Shown one piece after another: positions 46,868-56,939 of a stretch of 64,000 nt of DNA. This DNA comes from Apoderus coryli (taxonomy: Eukaryota; Arthropoda; Insecta; Coleoptera; Attelabidae). The notes beneath the pieces are model-generated. The model worked only from the letters and a program-made list of their open reading frames with translations. It did not search any database and had not been told where the DNA came from. The stretch is from contig OU452199.1 of NCBI GenBank assembly GCA_911728435.2, positions 21,090,860 through 21,154,859 on the forward strand, given 5' to 3'. Each line of letters begins with the position of its first letter. The first letter of the stretch is position 1. The translations under genes were made by a program, and so were the position numbers.

Positions 46868-47262
46868 TCACTCGCTAACGAGTATGAATTTCTCCAACTC
46901 AGTGATTTCTGTTGTGAACCCTATGATAGTTAAACCGATCCTCCACCATTTACCGGCTGTTGTTTGTGCGCTGCCCCATCAATGCATTCCCTCTCCTTTC
47001 GATGCTGTCCCTTCGAATTCTCATGACGTCGACGCTGCTGTTCAAGAACTCCATCTCGGTCGGTCGTTCGCGATCTGCTACCAGTTGGTCTTCACATCTA
47101 AGCCACACTTCTTCATGTTGGTCTTAAGAACATCCTTGTACCTCTTTTGCTGCCCTCCCTGATTTCGTGAGCCAACCTGAAGCGGTGAATAAAGGATTCT
47201 CTTTGGAAGGCATTCCGTTGGCATGCGGATTACGTGGCCAGTCCATAAAAAAAATAAAAATA
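46868..47262 (-). pseudogene. Non-LTR endonuclease-reverse transcriptase 3' end fragment
   Basis: On the minus strand from 47262 the frame gives WTGHVIRMPTECLPKRILYS, then VGSRNQGGQQKRYKDVLK and KKCGLDVKTNW. After a frame change, IANDRPRW follows. This is the familiar C-terminal pattern of animal non-LTR polyproteins (W.GHV.RM, LPK.ILY..L, G.R..GGQ.KRY.D.LK). The end near 46868 abuts the previous element head to tail, so one probably inserted beside or into the other. Confidence 0.82.
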
Positions 47263-47284
47263 TTAAATACAAAAAAATATCAGT

Positions 47285-47995
47285 GAGGATTTAACATTAG
47301 ACGCCTTTATTAAACTAATCAAAAATATTACCAAACCTAATTAAATTGTTCAAAGTGTCGAGCATTATTCCTTACACATAAGCCACACACGGTTTCAATT
47401 CTCCGCAGAGCATTTAACACTATGAAGGGTCTCCTCTGTAAATTTCGGAATGCTTCTACGGTTGACGCTCGGGAGTTCTTCTATTTATATTATTGGACCG
47501 AGTACAATATATTATTTTTGTTTATAAATATGACCATAAAAAAATCTAAAACACTTAAATCCAGTGACCTCGGAGGCCATCTGATTGATTGGGCCGTGTG
47601 TGCGAAAATTGGTATTTAAATATTGTGTTAATCTTGAATTATGAGCGGACGCCGCATCTAGCAACTCCGGCATAACATTCAGTAATATCTCTAGATATCG
47701 TTCGGCACTTACGCCATCCTCAAAAATTGCGTATACAACTTTAGTGCCCAACACTAAAACCAAAGCGGCGTTCGAAACTGATATGTTGGGTTTCTTGATG
47801 CCAGTGTTTTGTTTTTTGTCCATTAAATTATACCACAGCTGCTTATATGGGCTTAGTCACACCATATTACTTTTCTTACAAAATTTTGTTCTTGCCGAAT
47901 TTTTGTTAAAAACCAATTGGAGAATTCCAAGCGTTTATATGGGTCGTCAGGATGTAATTGCTGAACAATGTTCACCTTATACGGTTTAAATTTAT
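47285..47995 (-). pseudogene. IS630/Tc1/mariner-type transposase, most of the catalytic region
   Basis: The longest relic of this type here. On the minus strand from about 47993: PYKVNIVQQLHPDDPYKRLE, EFSNWFLTKIRQ and VIWCD (first catalytic Asp), a stop, then VSAERYLEILLNVMPELLDA, QYLNTNFRTHGPINQMASEV and GFKCFRFFYGHIYKQ, which stands where relatives have WP.RSPDL..LDFFLWGH. Finally RNLQRRPFIVLNALRRIETV and NNARHFEQF match the C-terminal helix and NG.HFE motif. Stops, a missing DGA.PH segment and substitutions of the third acidic residue show it is dead. No clear TIRs were found around it. Confidence 0.85.
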
Positions 47996-49560
47996 CTTTT
48001 TAAAAAATTTTTAACCTTTGTTCTTTTGTTGTTGTTTGTTAATAGTTTTGGTTAGTTTATTAGAGGTGTCTAATATAAATCTTCACTGGTATATAATTGT
48101 TTTGTATTTCATATTTGTAATAAGTTTTATTTTTCGGCTATGTTTCAAAGAAATGAATAGGTACATTTTTTGAAACTAAAAACAAAAAAGAAGCTAGATA
48201 GATGAATGAAAACCAAACTAGGACACAGTTTACATCATTTTAATATTAACATTTATACCACCCTGAAAAAACGTTTTATACTTTTAAATCAAGATAGTGG
48301 CTAATCCCTGTCACCTTGAAAACTTGATATTATTGACTCATAATTACTCGACTGTCTTCCTCTTAAATTTTGTTATACAAACATTTTAATTATGGTAGCA
48401 ACAACATATTATACATACATATCAAATACTTTTTAGTACATTCCATCTAATTGGCAATTAACCAGTGGCGGCTATTCAGGTGTAGTAGTGCCTCTTCACC
48501 AAAAATAAATAATAAAAACATAAAAATATATTATACTAATATTTTTATAGTCTTTAGTTTTAAAGAGCCAAATGCATTTTAAAATATAACTATTGGCGCG
48601 AGCGGCTCTCCAGCCTCCAAATTTATCAAATAAATTTCCTTTAAACTAAATTTGTACATCAGTATTCTTATTCAAAAAACTGACATAGGAAAATCGGGAG
48701 ACAGGAAGAAAAATTATATCGTTAAAAAGATAAATGTGATAAAAGCTAAAACGGCGAATTAGCCGTTTTTTATTCCCTGCACTACACTTCTTTTGCTGCC
48801 ACTGGAATTAACTATTGTCTAATCCCAAAAAATATGCAAAAACTTTGGTAAACTGTGTACTATACCTTCTGCAACAAATGGGTTAGTAGTTTTTATACAA
48901 ATTTGTAGAAATTTTCGGAATTAAAACATAATATCCATGTTAGTAGTGTGTCCTCATTATTCATGAATAAATGCTGAAGAATGCTATACCTACATATTAT
49001 GTGTGAAACGTATTTTGTTATGCATATTTATAAAACCATTTGCAGTTTCTTTTTGTTATTACTTACTGCATGCGAGAGCTTCTCTAGGAAACACTTTAGT
49101 TACGTTTCAATGGTTATAGTTTTAGGTTGCTTTCGAGAATGGCTGACGTAGCTGCATTGCATTTCCTCTTCCTGTGTTTCGGCACGACTTAGGTGTAGAA
49201 GAAAATGCTGAGAAAATATAGGGACACGGGAGGCCACGTGCCAGAAGCGCGTTTACACATACCTGTGCACTTATGTAAATGCACTATCTGGTACGACAGT
49301 CCACCGTGTATCTTCTCCTCTATATATTAGATTATTTTAGATTTAACCGTCATGAATTTGTATATTTAAGGATTCTAGAGCTTTTTATGTACATTCGTAT
49401 TGTTATTGGCAAAAATGTATGCTCATGCTTCTTTATTACGTGGATGTTTTACCTATTCTTCAAATGTTTCATTATTATAGATATTATGAGTTTTAAATTT
49501 AGATTAGGTGCGGGAGATGCCCACATGTTCAAGCACCTGTCCGTGCGATCATGGTAGTCA
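47996..49560. other. AT-rich stretch, no recognised gene
   Basis: No domain-bearing ORF was found. A 92-codon ORF at 49279-49557 is hydrophobic and unsupported. Nothing else was identified. Confidence 0.4.
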
Positions 49561-49594
49561 AGTACATGGTCGCGAGGATAGTGATTGGATGTGT

Positions 49595-49705
49595 GGACAG
49601 TGCTCCCGGCCGAGTCGGTAGACTTGTCTATGCCTAGTAGTTATTGACTACATAGTCGTGGGTGCTGGCGGATGGCAGTCGAGGACCGTGGTTCGGATTC
49701 CACGC
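49595..49705 (+). repeat. tRNA-derived SINE-like sequence
   Basis: An A-box-like CCCGGCCGAGTCGGTAG (49605-49621) is followed by a B-box-like GGTTCGGATTCC (49690-49701). The spacing of about 70 bp is too long for a normal class I tRNA and no cloverleaf is evident. The surrounding 49500-49740 is GC-richer than its neighbours. A tRNA-derived SINE head or a decayed tRNA-Ser/Leu-like gene is the likely identity. Confidence 0.5.
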
Positions 49706-50243
49706 TAAACTGTAGGTCCACACTTACGCTGGTTGAATGTCTATCATGACAGGATTCCAATAATATAAGGAAAAAAACATTAGATTAGCGACATAAAAAA
49801 CTTTGAAACTTTCATTCATCTCTAACCAACCTCAAAATATTTAATTGACTTGCACATGTTTACGACAAGATTCGCATTTTGCCAAGTGGGAATAATGTTG
49901 AACAATGAATTTATTGTGGCCAGTGCAGTGGCTTTGATCTTGAACTTCCAGGCAATTTCAAGATAAACATTTTTAATATTTTTTTACATATATGTGAATC
50001 AAATTACCGTAGGCATTTATACATTCCGTACAAAGACCTTAATAACACAGGAGACAAAATATTTCATTGATAACGTGCTTTCAAACACGAGCCAACATTA
50101 CTTGTAAACAAGTAATGTGTGAGAGAGAGAAAGACTTATCCTTGTCGGCTTGAAGTTGCTCATTGGCAACGTTGTAATCTGACCGGTATGCGTTCTGCAG
50201 CCAGTGGCGTACTGATCGCTGACTGCTTTTGAAGTATGTATAT

Positions 50244-50251
50244 AATACATA
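50244..50251. repeat. Probable 8-bp target duplication (left) of the 50252-52664 transposon
   Basis: AATACATA against AATATATA at 52665-52672: seven of eight bases agree. The AT-rich context makes a chance match possible. Confidence 0.6.
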
Positions 50252-50711
50252 ACACAGGCCAACAAAATGAAAAAAAAAATTTGGTGCCAGAAATCTAACA
50301 TCTGATTTTAGATGTTTTTAATGTGCTGATTCCAAAAATGCCACCAGATTTTTTCTATCAGCTCTAGTTTTTGAGATACACGTTACAGGTTAAATGATAT
50401 ATTTTTTTCTGATAAAGGACAACAAATAAAGAGATAAATATGTACTTAATCGTCAAAATAGGAATTTCCCAGAATCTAATTAGCCAAATGGATACCTGGA
50501 ATTGTCCCTGACCCAATGTTCCTATACTAGGAACTACTCAATACAATGCTCTTACTTACTTTTATACCTGTAATTGCCTATGACCCGATCCTTCTATACC
50601 TGCTTGGCTGTACTTGATTTAGTATATTACTGAGTTTTCCCAAGTAAAGTTGTGCTATCATTTTGTGTAAATTTTGGTCGTTTTGTAGTATCAAGACACT
50701 AAACTGAAACA

Positions 50712-52412
50712 ATGGCATCCACAAGCAGACGTACCTGTGTAAATCATCCCGATGTTTTTTGTTATGTGTGTGGTGAATACACTTTGAAAGAGAGCAGAAA
50801 AAGGATTTCTGACTTTGTGAAAAGAGCTTATCTTGCCTATTTTGGCGTTCATTTAGGAGATCAAGATAAATCTTGGGCCCCACATTTCATATGTAAAACA
50901 TGTGTTGAACATTTGCGACAGTGGACAACTGGAAAGAGGAAGTGCCTAAAGTTTGGTGTACCAATGGTTTGGAGAGAACCGCGGAACCATCATGACGACT
51001 GCTATTTTTGTCTCGTTAATATTAAAGGCATAAATAGAAACAATAGACACAAATGGACATATCCTGATCTAGATTCTGCAAGAAGGCCTGTAGTGCATTC
51101 GGAAGAAATACCCGTTCCATCATTCAGCAGTCTACCCAAACTGACAGAAGATGATACAGAAACATCAACGTCTGACGAAGTTAAAAGAATTCAATCAGAA
51201 AACGACAGCGATTTTGAAGCAGATTTAGCAACTCCGCAGTGTTTCAATCAAGAAGAACTAAACGATCTTATAAGAGACCTGAATCTCTCAAAGGAATCTG
51301 CTGAATTACTTGCATCCAGATTAAAAGAAAAAAATCTACTTTGTCGAGGTACTAATATTACATTTTATCGTAAAAGAGATAAGGATCTGCTGCCTTTTTT
51401 CACTCAGGAAAATGACTTGGTATTCTGTAACAATATAAAAGGGCTCTTAGAAAAAATGGGTTTGCCTGAATACACTCCAGATGATTGGCGCCTTTTTATT
51501 GACAGTTCAAAACGTAGTTTAAAATGTGTTCTTTTACATAACGGTAACAAATATGGCTCAATTCCTATTGGTCATTCTACTACCATGAAGGAAGAATATG
51601 AAACAATAGCATTAGTTTTGAGAAAAATTAAATACGAAGAACATCAGTGGTCAATTTGTGTTGATTTAAAAATGATTAACTTCCTCCTTGGACAGCAGAG
51701 TGGTTATACAAAATATCCTTGTTTTTTGTGCCTTTGGGACAGCAGAGCTAAAAATGAGCACTGGGTTAACAAAAATTGGCCTTCAAGAGATGTCATGATT
51801 CAAGGAATACAAAACGTGATCAACGAACCTTTGGTTTCAAGAGAAAAAATCTTACTTCCGCCCTTGCATATCAAGCTAGGCCTAATGAAGCAATTTGTGA
51901 AGGCCTTAAATCGAGATGGAAATTGTTTTGGGTATTTGTCACGTAAATTTCCTGGCATTAGCACGGAAAAACTAAAAGCTGGTATATTTGATGGTCCTCA
52001 AATAAGGCAACTTGTTAAAGATCCACAATTCACCACATCAATGAACGAGACTGAATCTAACGCTTGGAGTTCATTTGTTCAAGTAGTACAAAATTTTCTT
52101 GGCAATCATAAAGCAGACAATTACGTAGAATTAGTGGAAACTATGCTTTCAAATTTTAATATTCTCGGCTGTAACATGAGTATAAAAGTTCACTACCTCC
52201 ACAGCCACCTAGATCGTTTTCCAGAAAACTTAGGTGATTGTAGTGAAGAACAGGGGGAAAGATTCCACCAGGATATTAAAACTATGGAAGATCGTTATCA
52301 AGGACGATGGGATAGCCACATGATGGCGGACTACTGCTGGAGCCTTCAGCGAGACTGCCCTAGTAAACTCCATTCTAGAAAATCGTATAAAAGAAAATTT
52401 TTATGTGATTAG
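50712..52412 (+). CDS. 566-residue probable transposase with ZAD-like zinc finger and putative DDE fold
   Basis: The ATG at 50712 opens an unbroken frame to a TAG at 52410. Residues 9-71 hold two Cys pairs (C17..C20 and C61..C64) spaced like a ZAD-type zinc-binding domain; a third pair, C97..C100, follows a WREP..HH motif. An acidic Ser/Thr linker spans about 125-175. The C-terminal half has features of an RNase H-like transposase: a strand with D264 (LFIDSSKRSL), a strand with D318 (ICVDLKMINFLLG) followed by C337..C340 (YPCFLCLWD), a helical stretch, and E512/E513 (CSEEQGERFHQD). The long gap before the Glu suggests a helical insertion as in hAT-like enzymes. The catalytic assignment is inference. 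The inverted ends and 8-bp flanks show it sits in a transposon. Such proteins are often annotated in arthropods as uncharacterised. Confidence 0.8.
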   Translation: MASTSRRTCVNHPDVFCYVCGEYTLKESRKRISDFVKRAYLAYFGVHLGDQDKSWAPHFICKTCVEHLRQWTTGKRKCLKFGVPMVWREPRNHHDDCYFCLVNIKGINRNNRHKWTYPDLDSARRPVVHSEEIPVPSFSSLPKLTEDDTETSTSDEVKRIQSENDSDFEADLATPQCFNQEELNDLIRDLNLSKESAELLASRLKEKNLLCRGTNITFYRKRDKDLLPFFTQENDLVFCNNIKGLLEKMGLPEYTPDDWRLFIDSSKRSLKCVLLHNGNKYGSIPIGHSTTMKEEYETIALVLRKIKYEEHQWSICVDLKMINFLLGQQSGYTKYPCFLCLWDSRAKNEHWVNKNWPSRDVMIQGIQNVINEPLVSREKILLPPLHIKLGLMKQFVKALNRDGNCFGYLSRKFPGISTEKLKAGIFDGPQIRQLVKDPQFTTSMNETESNAWSSFVQVVQNFLGNHKADNYVELVETMLSNFNILGCNMSIKVHYLHSHLDRFPENLGDCSEEQGERFHQDIKTMEDRYQGRWDSHMMADYCWSLQRDCPSKLHSRKSYKRKFLCD

Positions 52413-52445
52413 TGACTAATGTAATTATGTAAATTAAGTTTTTGC

Positions 52446-52451
52446 AATAAA
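52446..52451 (+). promoter_or_regulatory. Polyadenylation signal of the transposon ORF
   Basis: AATAAA, 34 bases after the stop codon of the 566-codon ORF. Confidence 0.6.
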
Positions 52452-52672
52452 TACTTAAATCCATGTGTCTTTGTTTTTTTAACTGTCAATAGTAATATTA
52501 TATATTATAACAGTTATAACGTAAATTATATACACAATTTTTTAAAAAATCTCAAAAACTAGATCTGATAGACAAAATCTGAGAACCTTTTTACATTCTG
52601 CATCCAAAAATTACTCAGGAACAGTTAAAAAATCGCAGGCACCAAAATGTGTGTTGGCCTGTGTAATATATA

Positions 52673-53323
52673 ATTAATAGCATACATTAAAAAGCCAACG
52701 TGCCGAGCCTATCAAAGCATTTGGGGCGGGGCTTTCCTTGGTGCGCATTTGAATTGAACCGCTATTCAACTTATTTTAGAACTGAAATTTAGTCGATATT
52801 TAATTGGAGTGAGTTTCAGTAAAATAATTTAAATATTAATATGTATAAGGTATTCGCTAAGAAAGTCTGTTGAACTTTCCTTTGTAGTAGGTATTTCTTG
52901 ATATAGCTGAAAAACCTTAATTTCGTATATCGAAAAAACGATACTTAAATTAATATATTTATATATAATTTGAAGAAGATAATCTAATTTTAAAATCATT
53001 TTATGCATTACAAATAGGAAGTCAGGAAATAAAAAAGGCACATTATTCTCAATAGTTTATTTTCAGCTACATATATTAAATTATACACACTGATAATAAA
53101 TAATAATTACTATGAACATACAAATTAATTATATTTTTGCACACTTTATGCAGTTTCTGTATTGCTTTTTAATTAGTATCAAGTCTATTTAATTGCGAAT
53201 AATTCTTCCAGGGGTATGGGCGCTAGAAGTCCGCGGCTAGAGCCTTCTATTTGGAAGTTTAAAAAAGGTGTTTGATTCGAAAGAAGTAGTCCATATCGAA
53301 GTGGAGTAGAATAATTAAATAAT
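52673..53323. other. AT-rich stretch, no recognised gene
   Basis: Only short ORFs without known domains (52829-53041 and 53185-53397, minus strand). Confidence 0.4.
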
Positions 53324-53388
53324 CTTGAAATAAAAGTCGAGCTCCACACAATAAATTTAATAAATATCCTCAACAAATTACATTTGTC

Positions 53389-53429
53389 ACCATACATGTT
53401 TCGCAGCTCCGGGCCGCATCATCAGTGGT
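53389..53429 (-). ncRNA. Hammerhead-like motif, minus-strand arm
   Basis: Mirror copy of 53603-53643 with the same core, stem II and GTA triplet. Confidence 0.45.
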
Positions 53430-53602
53430 TATATGAGATTCTTACGAAAAGCTATGTTATACTAGTTAGTACATATTATTTTATTTTTTTTTTAATAATA
53501 ATATGTACCTACTAACTACTACATATTATTTTATTTTTTTTTTTAATAATAATATGTACCTACTAACTAGTATAACATAGCTTTTCGTAAGAATCTCATA
53601 TA

Positions 53603-53643
53603 ACCACTGATGATGCGGCCCGGAGCTGCGAAACATGTATGGT
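53603..53643 (+). ncRNA. Hammerhead-like motif, plus-strand arm
   Basis: Order: stem I ACCA, core CTGATGA (53607-53613), one extra T, stem II GCGGC/GCTGC with loop CCGGA, GAAA (53630-53633), minimal stem III AC/GT, then A and stem I return strand TGGT. The extra T between core and stem II departs from the consensus and may abolish activity. Confidence 0.5.
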
Positions 53644-53728
53644 GACAAATGTAATTTGTTGAGGATATTTATTAAATTTATTGTGTGGAGGTCGACTTTT
53701 ATTTCAAGAATATTTAAAGGTGTTTGAG

Positions 53729-53937
53729 ACAATGAAATCATGTTCCTGGCAGAACTGAACTCTCTCTCGTGGTGTACTTCCTACTTTGGCATTAAAATCG
53801 CCCATGATAAAAGGCACCTCTGATTTTTTCGCCAGCTTCAGGGTATCTGTGATTTGTTCGTAGAAGTCTTCTATTTCCTCATCGGGGTGATCGCATGTTG
53901 GTGCGTAAACCTGGATGATGTTGATGTCAAATGTAAA
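53729..53937 (-). pseudogene. Non-LTR retrotransposon APE-type endonuclease fragment
   Basis: An unbroken minus-strand frame of about 68 codons reads DINIIQVYAPTCDHPDEEIE, then FYEQITDTL and VPFIMGDFNAKVG. These are central motifs of the APE-like endonuclease in animal non-LTR elements (YAPT, GDFNAK with the catalytic Asp and Asn). No start codon, reverse transcriptase or 3' tail adjoins. It is a short leftover, possibly from the same clade as 46868-47262. Confidence 0.88.
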
Positions 53938-54186
53938 AAGCTATAAGAATAATATAGATTTACCACTTACTTCTATAATGCTGCTTTGAATTACTAAGCG
54001 GTTACATTGTTGGGCGTAAATGAACCAACATTATTTTCAGAAAATATCTATTTGCTTTTGTTACTAATAATTTAATAGAAATAAAAATTCAAAATGTAAC
54101 AAATTTATCATATCAAACAAACCCCGCCACTGTGTAAACTAGCGTACACCAAACCCAAACAAATTTCCAAACGTAACCACACTTAC

Positions 54187-54251
54187 CTGGGAAAAGTTAA
54201 ATCTGGAAATAAACGATCCACTTTTCCACAAACTACACAACCACGAACCAT
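54187..54251 (-). CDS. Candidate first coding exon of a THAP-type zinc-finger gene
   Basis: On the minus strand an ATG at 54251-54249 opens a frame reading MVRGCVVCGKVDRLFPDLTF, two more residues, and then a splice donor: the last exon base is 54187, followed by GTAAGT. THAP domains begin with a Met-(any)-(any)-Cys..Cys start of exactly this kind, then a segment ending in FP; the remaining Cys and His would lie in the next exon. THAP domains bind DNA and occur in host regulators and in P-element-type transposases. Upstream (54252-54480) is CpG-richer than its surroundings, consistent with a promoter. The next exon was not found. The exon is short, so chance similarity cannot be excluded. Confidence 0.45.
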
Positions 54252-54757
54252 AGTTATTCAATAAATATTTAAAGTTTAAAAAAACACACACAAGAATATC
54301 GCAAAAAAGGAAAATACTTCACAAAACGAATAAAAACGCTAATGACAGGAACGTTTCTCAACTACAACGTCGCAAATTATAATTTCATTCATAACGCCGC
54401 GCCGTGTTCTGCCGTACAAGAAGCGTGAAGTTGTAAACGATGTTGCCGTAGTGCGCTTTTATTTTACTATGAGAATAATTCCTAAAATAAAATAATTATC
54501 CCGTTTTGTACAATTTAATCTTAAAATAAACTAATTTATAACCTAAGTATAGTAATAACATTTTTTATTAAGATCCTATAGTTACAAATAATTATTTACA
54601 TAGCTCAATTTTTATTTTGTGTGACAAAAATTTAAAGATATTTCAGATACATTTGTAAGTCTGGCAATGCTTGTATTAGGATAAATAGAGGAAGGGACGA
54701 TATTTGCTAACCGTGAAAACGTAAATAATGTGATCTCCTGGGTTATTAAGGTCTTTG

Positions 54758-56293
54758 ATTCCGTACATGTATACGGCACCTAGCTTAATCCCATTGGTCC
54801 GATTTAAAATGTAAGCCAATAAACGTCAAGTGCTATATGCGCGTACGGAATGTAAGTGGATGGCCTGCATACTTACGGAATGTAATAGTTATTTTAATAG
54901 AAAATTTTGTAAAGAGGAAACCTTGCATCTCGAGTTAGGCGTCAATTATTTTTTAAAACTATATTTTAAATTCAGTGACAGTATTTTGACATATTTTTAA
55001 AAGGGTGCGAATATGCTGTAATCCAAGTATCGTTGAGCAAAGAAAATATACATCTTAGAGCAAAAACGTAAATATGTTTTTTAAATAAAATAACAAAATA
55101 AAAAATATTATTCAAATTCAGTGGGACGAACTATGTTTAATTGCATTGGGTTTATTTGTTGTTACATTTTGGGAAAAATTATGTTTTTTCTTTGGTCTTG
55201 TCTTGGCAGGTTCTCCATTTGCTGGACGACCGACCGGCCTTTTTTTTGCTTCCTCTTGTTTTTCCAGCTTTTCTTCTATTTAAAGCTGTAGGCTGAACTT
55301 TAATGGTGGTCTTTTGCCTATATCGCTGGGGGTACGAACTTCCCGCAGTACACAAAAAACTTTCCAAAGCTGTGCTTGTCTTCACCTGCTTTAATCGTTT
55401 GAATGGTTGAAGTAGAAGTGTCCAAATTGCAATTTTTAGAAAGCAATAGATCAACAACATTCTGAAATTTGAGGGAATTCATTTCAGTTCAGGAATTCAG
55501 TTCTATATGAGAGTTTTTCTACTTCTTCATCATCAATGGCATTTGTGGGCACTAAATTATTTTGTGGTGATATAAACTCATCGCTTTCAGTTACAATGCC
55601 ACAGTTCGTTGATGGTTCTGAGACGAAGGGTTCGTGGAATGATAACGGCTGGACATTATCACCAAACGCTAGCTTAGCCATAGATAGGCGTGCTTCCGCA
55701 GAAGCTGCAGGCGCGTTGGTACAAGACACCCCGTAAAAATTTCAAACAGCAGTTTGATGTTTGCAGAACCTGCCTAGTCTGCCTTCTTCGCAACTGCAAG
55801 AGCCTGCCTGGATATCTACGTCATAAAATGTTCCATTATTTTTACTACTTGGAACAACATAAAGAAACGACGATATTTTTATTATGTCTTCTTTCTGTAG
55901 AAAGCTATTTTTTTTTGGTTGTTTATTTAGAAGTAAACGATTAGAACTATCTCGGTTATTGATGCAATTCCTCAAACGACGCTGGTAATATTCTTCCATA
56001 ACTGTACAGGAAAAGTCTATTAATTTAAGACAAAATATTTATAATATATATAAAGGTAACAAATTTGCCGCAGACTGCATGGTGATTTCAAACACGCATA
56101 GCCAGAACTGAACCCAAATAAACAAAATAAATCTGTTTAAGATAATGTCAGCGCAGTGATAACTATTACATTTCGTAAGTGCATATGGCACCGATTTACA
56201 TTCCGTACGCGCATATAGCACTTGACGTTTATTGGCTTAAATTTTAAATCGGACCAATGGGATTAAGCTAAGTGCCGTATACATGTATGGAAT
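54758..56293 (-). mobile_element. Mutator-like element with 133-bp TIRs
   Basis: The left arm 54758-54890 and the right arm 56161-56293 are inverted copies with few differences (ATTCC.TACATGTATACGGCAC at the tip, GCTATATGCGCGTACGGAATGT inside). Long TIRs and a SWIM-domain ORF are typical of MULE transposons. Clear target duplications were not found. No transposase catalytic domain is left, so it is a non-autonomous or decayed copy. Confidence 0.8.
55150..55999 (-). pseudogene. SWIM-domain protein of a Mutator-like element, frameshifted
   Basis: From 55999 on the minus strand the frame reads to FYDVDIQAGSCSCEEGRLGR followed by FCKHQ: a SWIM zinc finger (C.C, then C.H) as found C-terminal to MULE transposases and in host proteins derived from them. 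After a stop or frameshift at about 55740 come a Ser/Glu-rich part (55484-55729) and then a basic tail (55179-55350) with IKVQPTALNRRKAGKTRGSK. Such a tail (V.PT...RR.....RG.....GRP) commonly follows the SWIM finger in insect relatives. The upstream catalytic half is missing. Confidence 0.72.
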
Positions 56294-56939
56294 GTATAAA
56301 TGCTTACCGTAGAGGTCAAAAATTACAATATATACATCGTTAATGTCATTCACAAAATTCAAATCATGATAATTTGATCTTTGTTTTTAACAGGTGATTT
56401 AGAAAATATGTATTATGTTATGTAATTAGTCACGATTCAACCAACGTTCAATTCAATTTATTGCCAGTAATATACATACTATATTCAGAAAATTTTAGAA
56501 ATGCGCCTAGAAATGAAATTTAAAGCTCTTTTCTAGAGCATACTCGGATGAATATCCGAGTATCACTGAATGATCGTCTTACTCTAATGAATGCATGTAC
56601 GGTTAGGCATGAAATAATTCATGTATAACAGTCAACAAGGATATAACTACGAATTCATCGTAAATGATAAATATTATTTTACTACATAAGTGTATTTTCA
56701 AAGATCTCTTTAATAGAAATGATTTACAAGAAGAAACATTTACATTGAATCATTCACTATGAAATTACTGTTTACAGTTAGTTTAATTAATTTTTAAGTT
56801 TTTTAAGTTTTCTAAATATTTTATCAATTGACTTCATTTATTGTTTCTACTATTGAATAGTTTTCACAAAATGTATGTATTCATGTTTTCGAAAATCCAT
56901 ATTACAACTTAGACACTAGGTAAGATTCTTTTGTAAAGC

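Larger units (their letters stand above)
50252..52664 (+). mobile_element. Complete 2.4 kb DNA transposon with intact ORF, superfamily unassigned
   Basis: The ends ACACAGGCCAACA and TGTTGGCCTGTGT are 13-bp perfect inverted copies, followed on both sides by a TTGGTGCC/GGCACCAA match. A second sub-terminal inverted pair of 24 bp with one mismatch lies at 50354-50377 and 52549-52572 (TCTATCAG.TCTAGTTTTTGA). The flanks AATACATA (50244-50251) and AATATATA (52665-52672) differ at one of eight positions and look like an 8-bp target duplication. One long ORF fills the interior, followed by AATAAA at 52446-52451. Confidence 0.88.
53324..53710. repeat. 387-bp near-perfect palindrome with a hammerhead-like motif in each arm
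   Basis: TCTTGAAATAAAAGTCGA at the left mirrors its partner ending at 53710. Arms of about 165 bp are almost identical around a duplicated AT-rich centre (AATAATAATATGTACCTACT occurs twice). Parts of the arm recur at 56940-57030 and 62820-62935 (GTGTGGAGGTCGAC against GTGGAGTAGACG). Confidence 0.88.

Noticed and set aside
49595..49705. A functional tRNA-Ser or tRNA-Leu gene
   Set aside because: The box spacing and stems do not give a cloverleaf; a tRNA-derived SINE is more likely.
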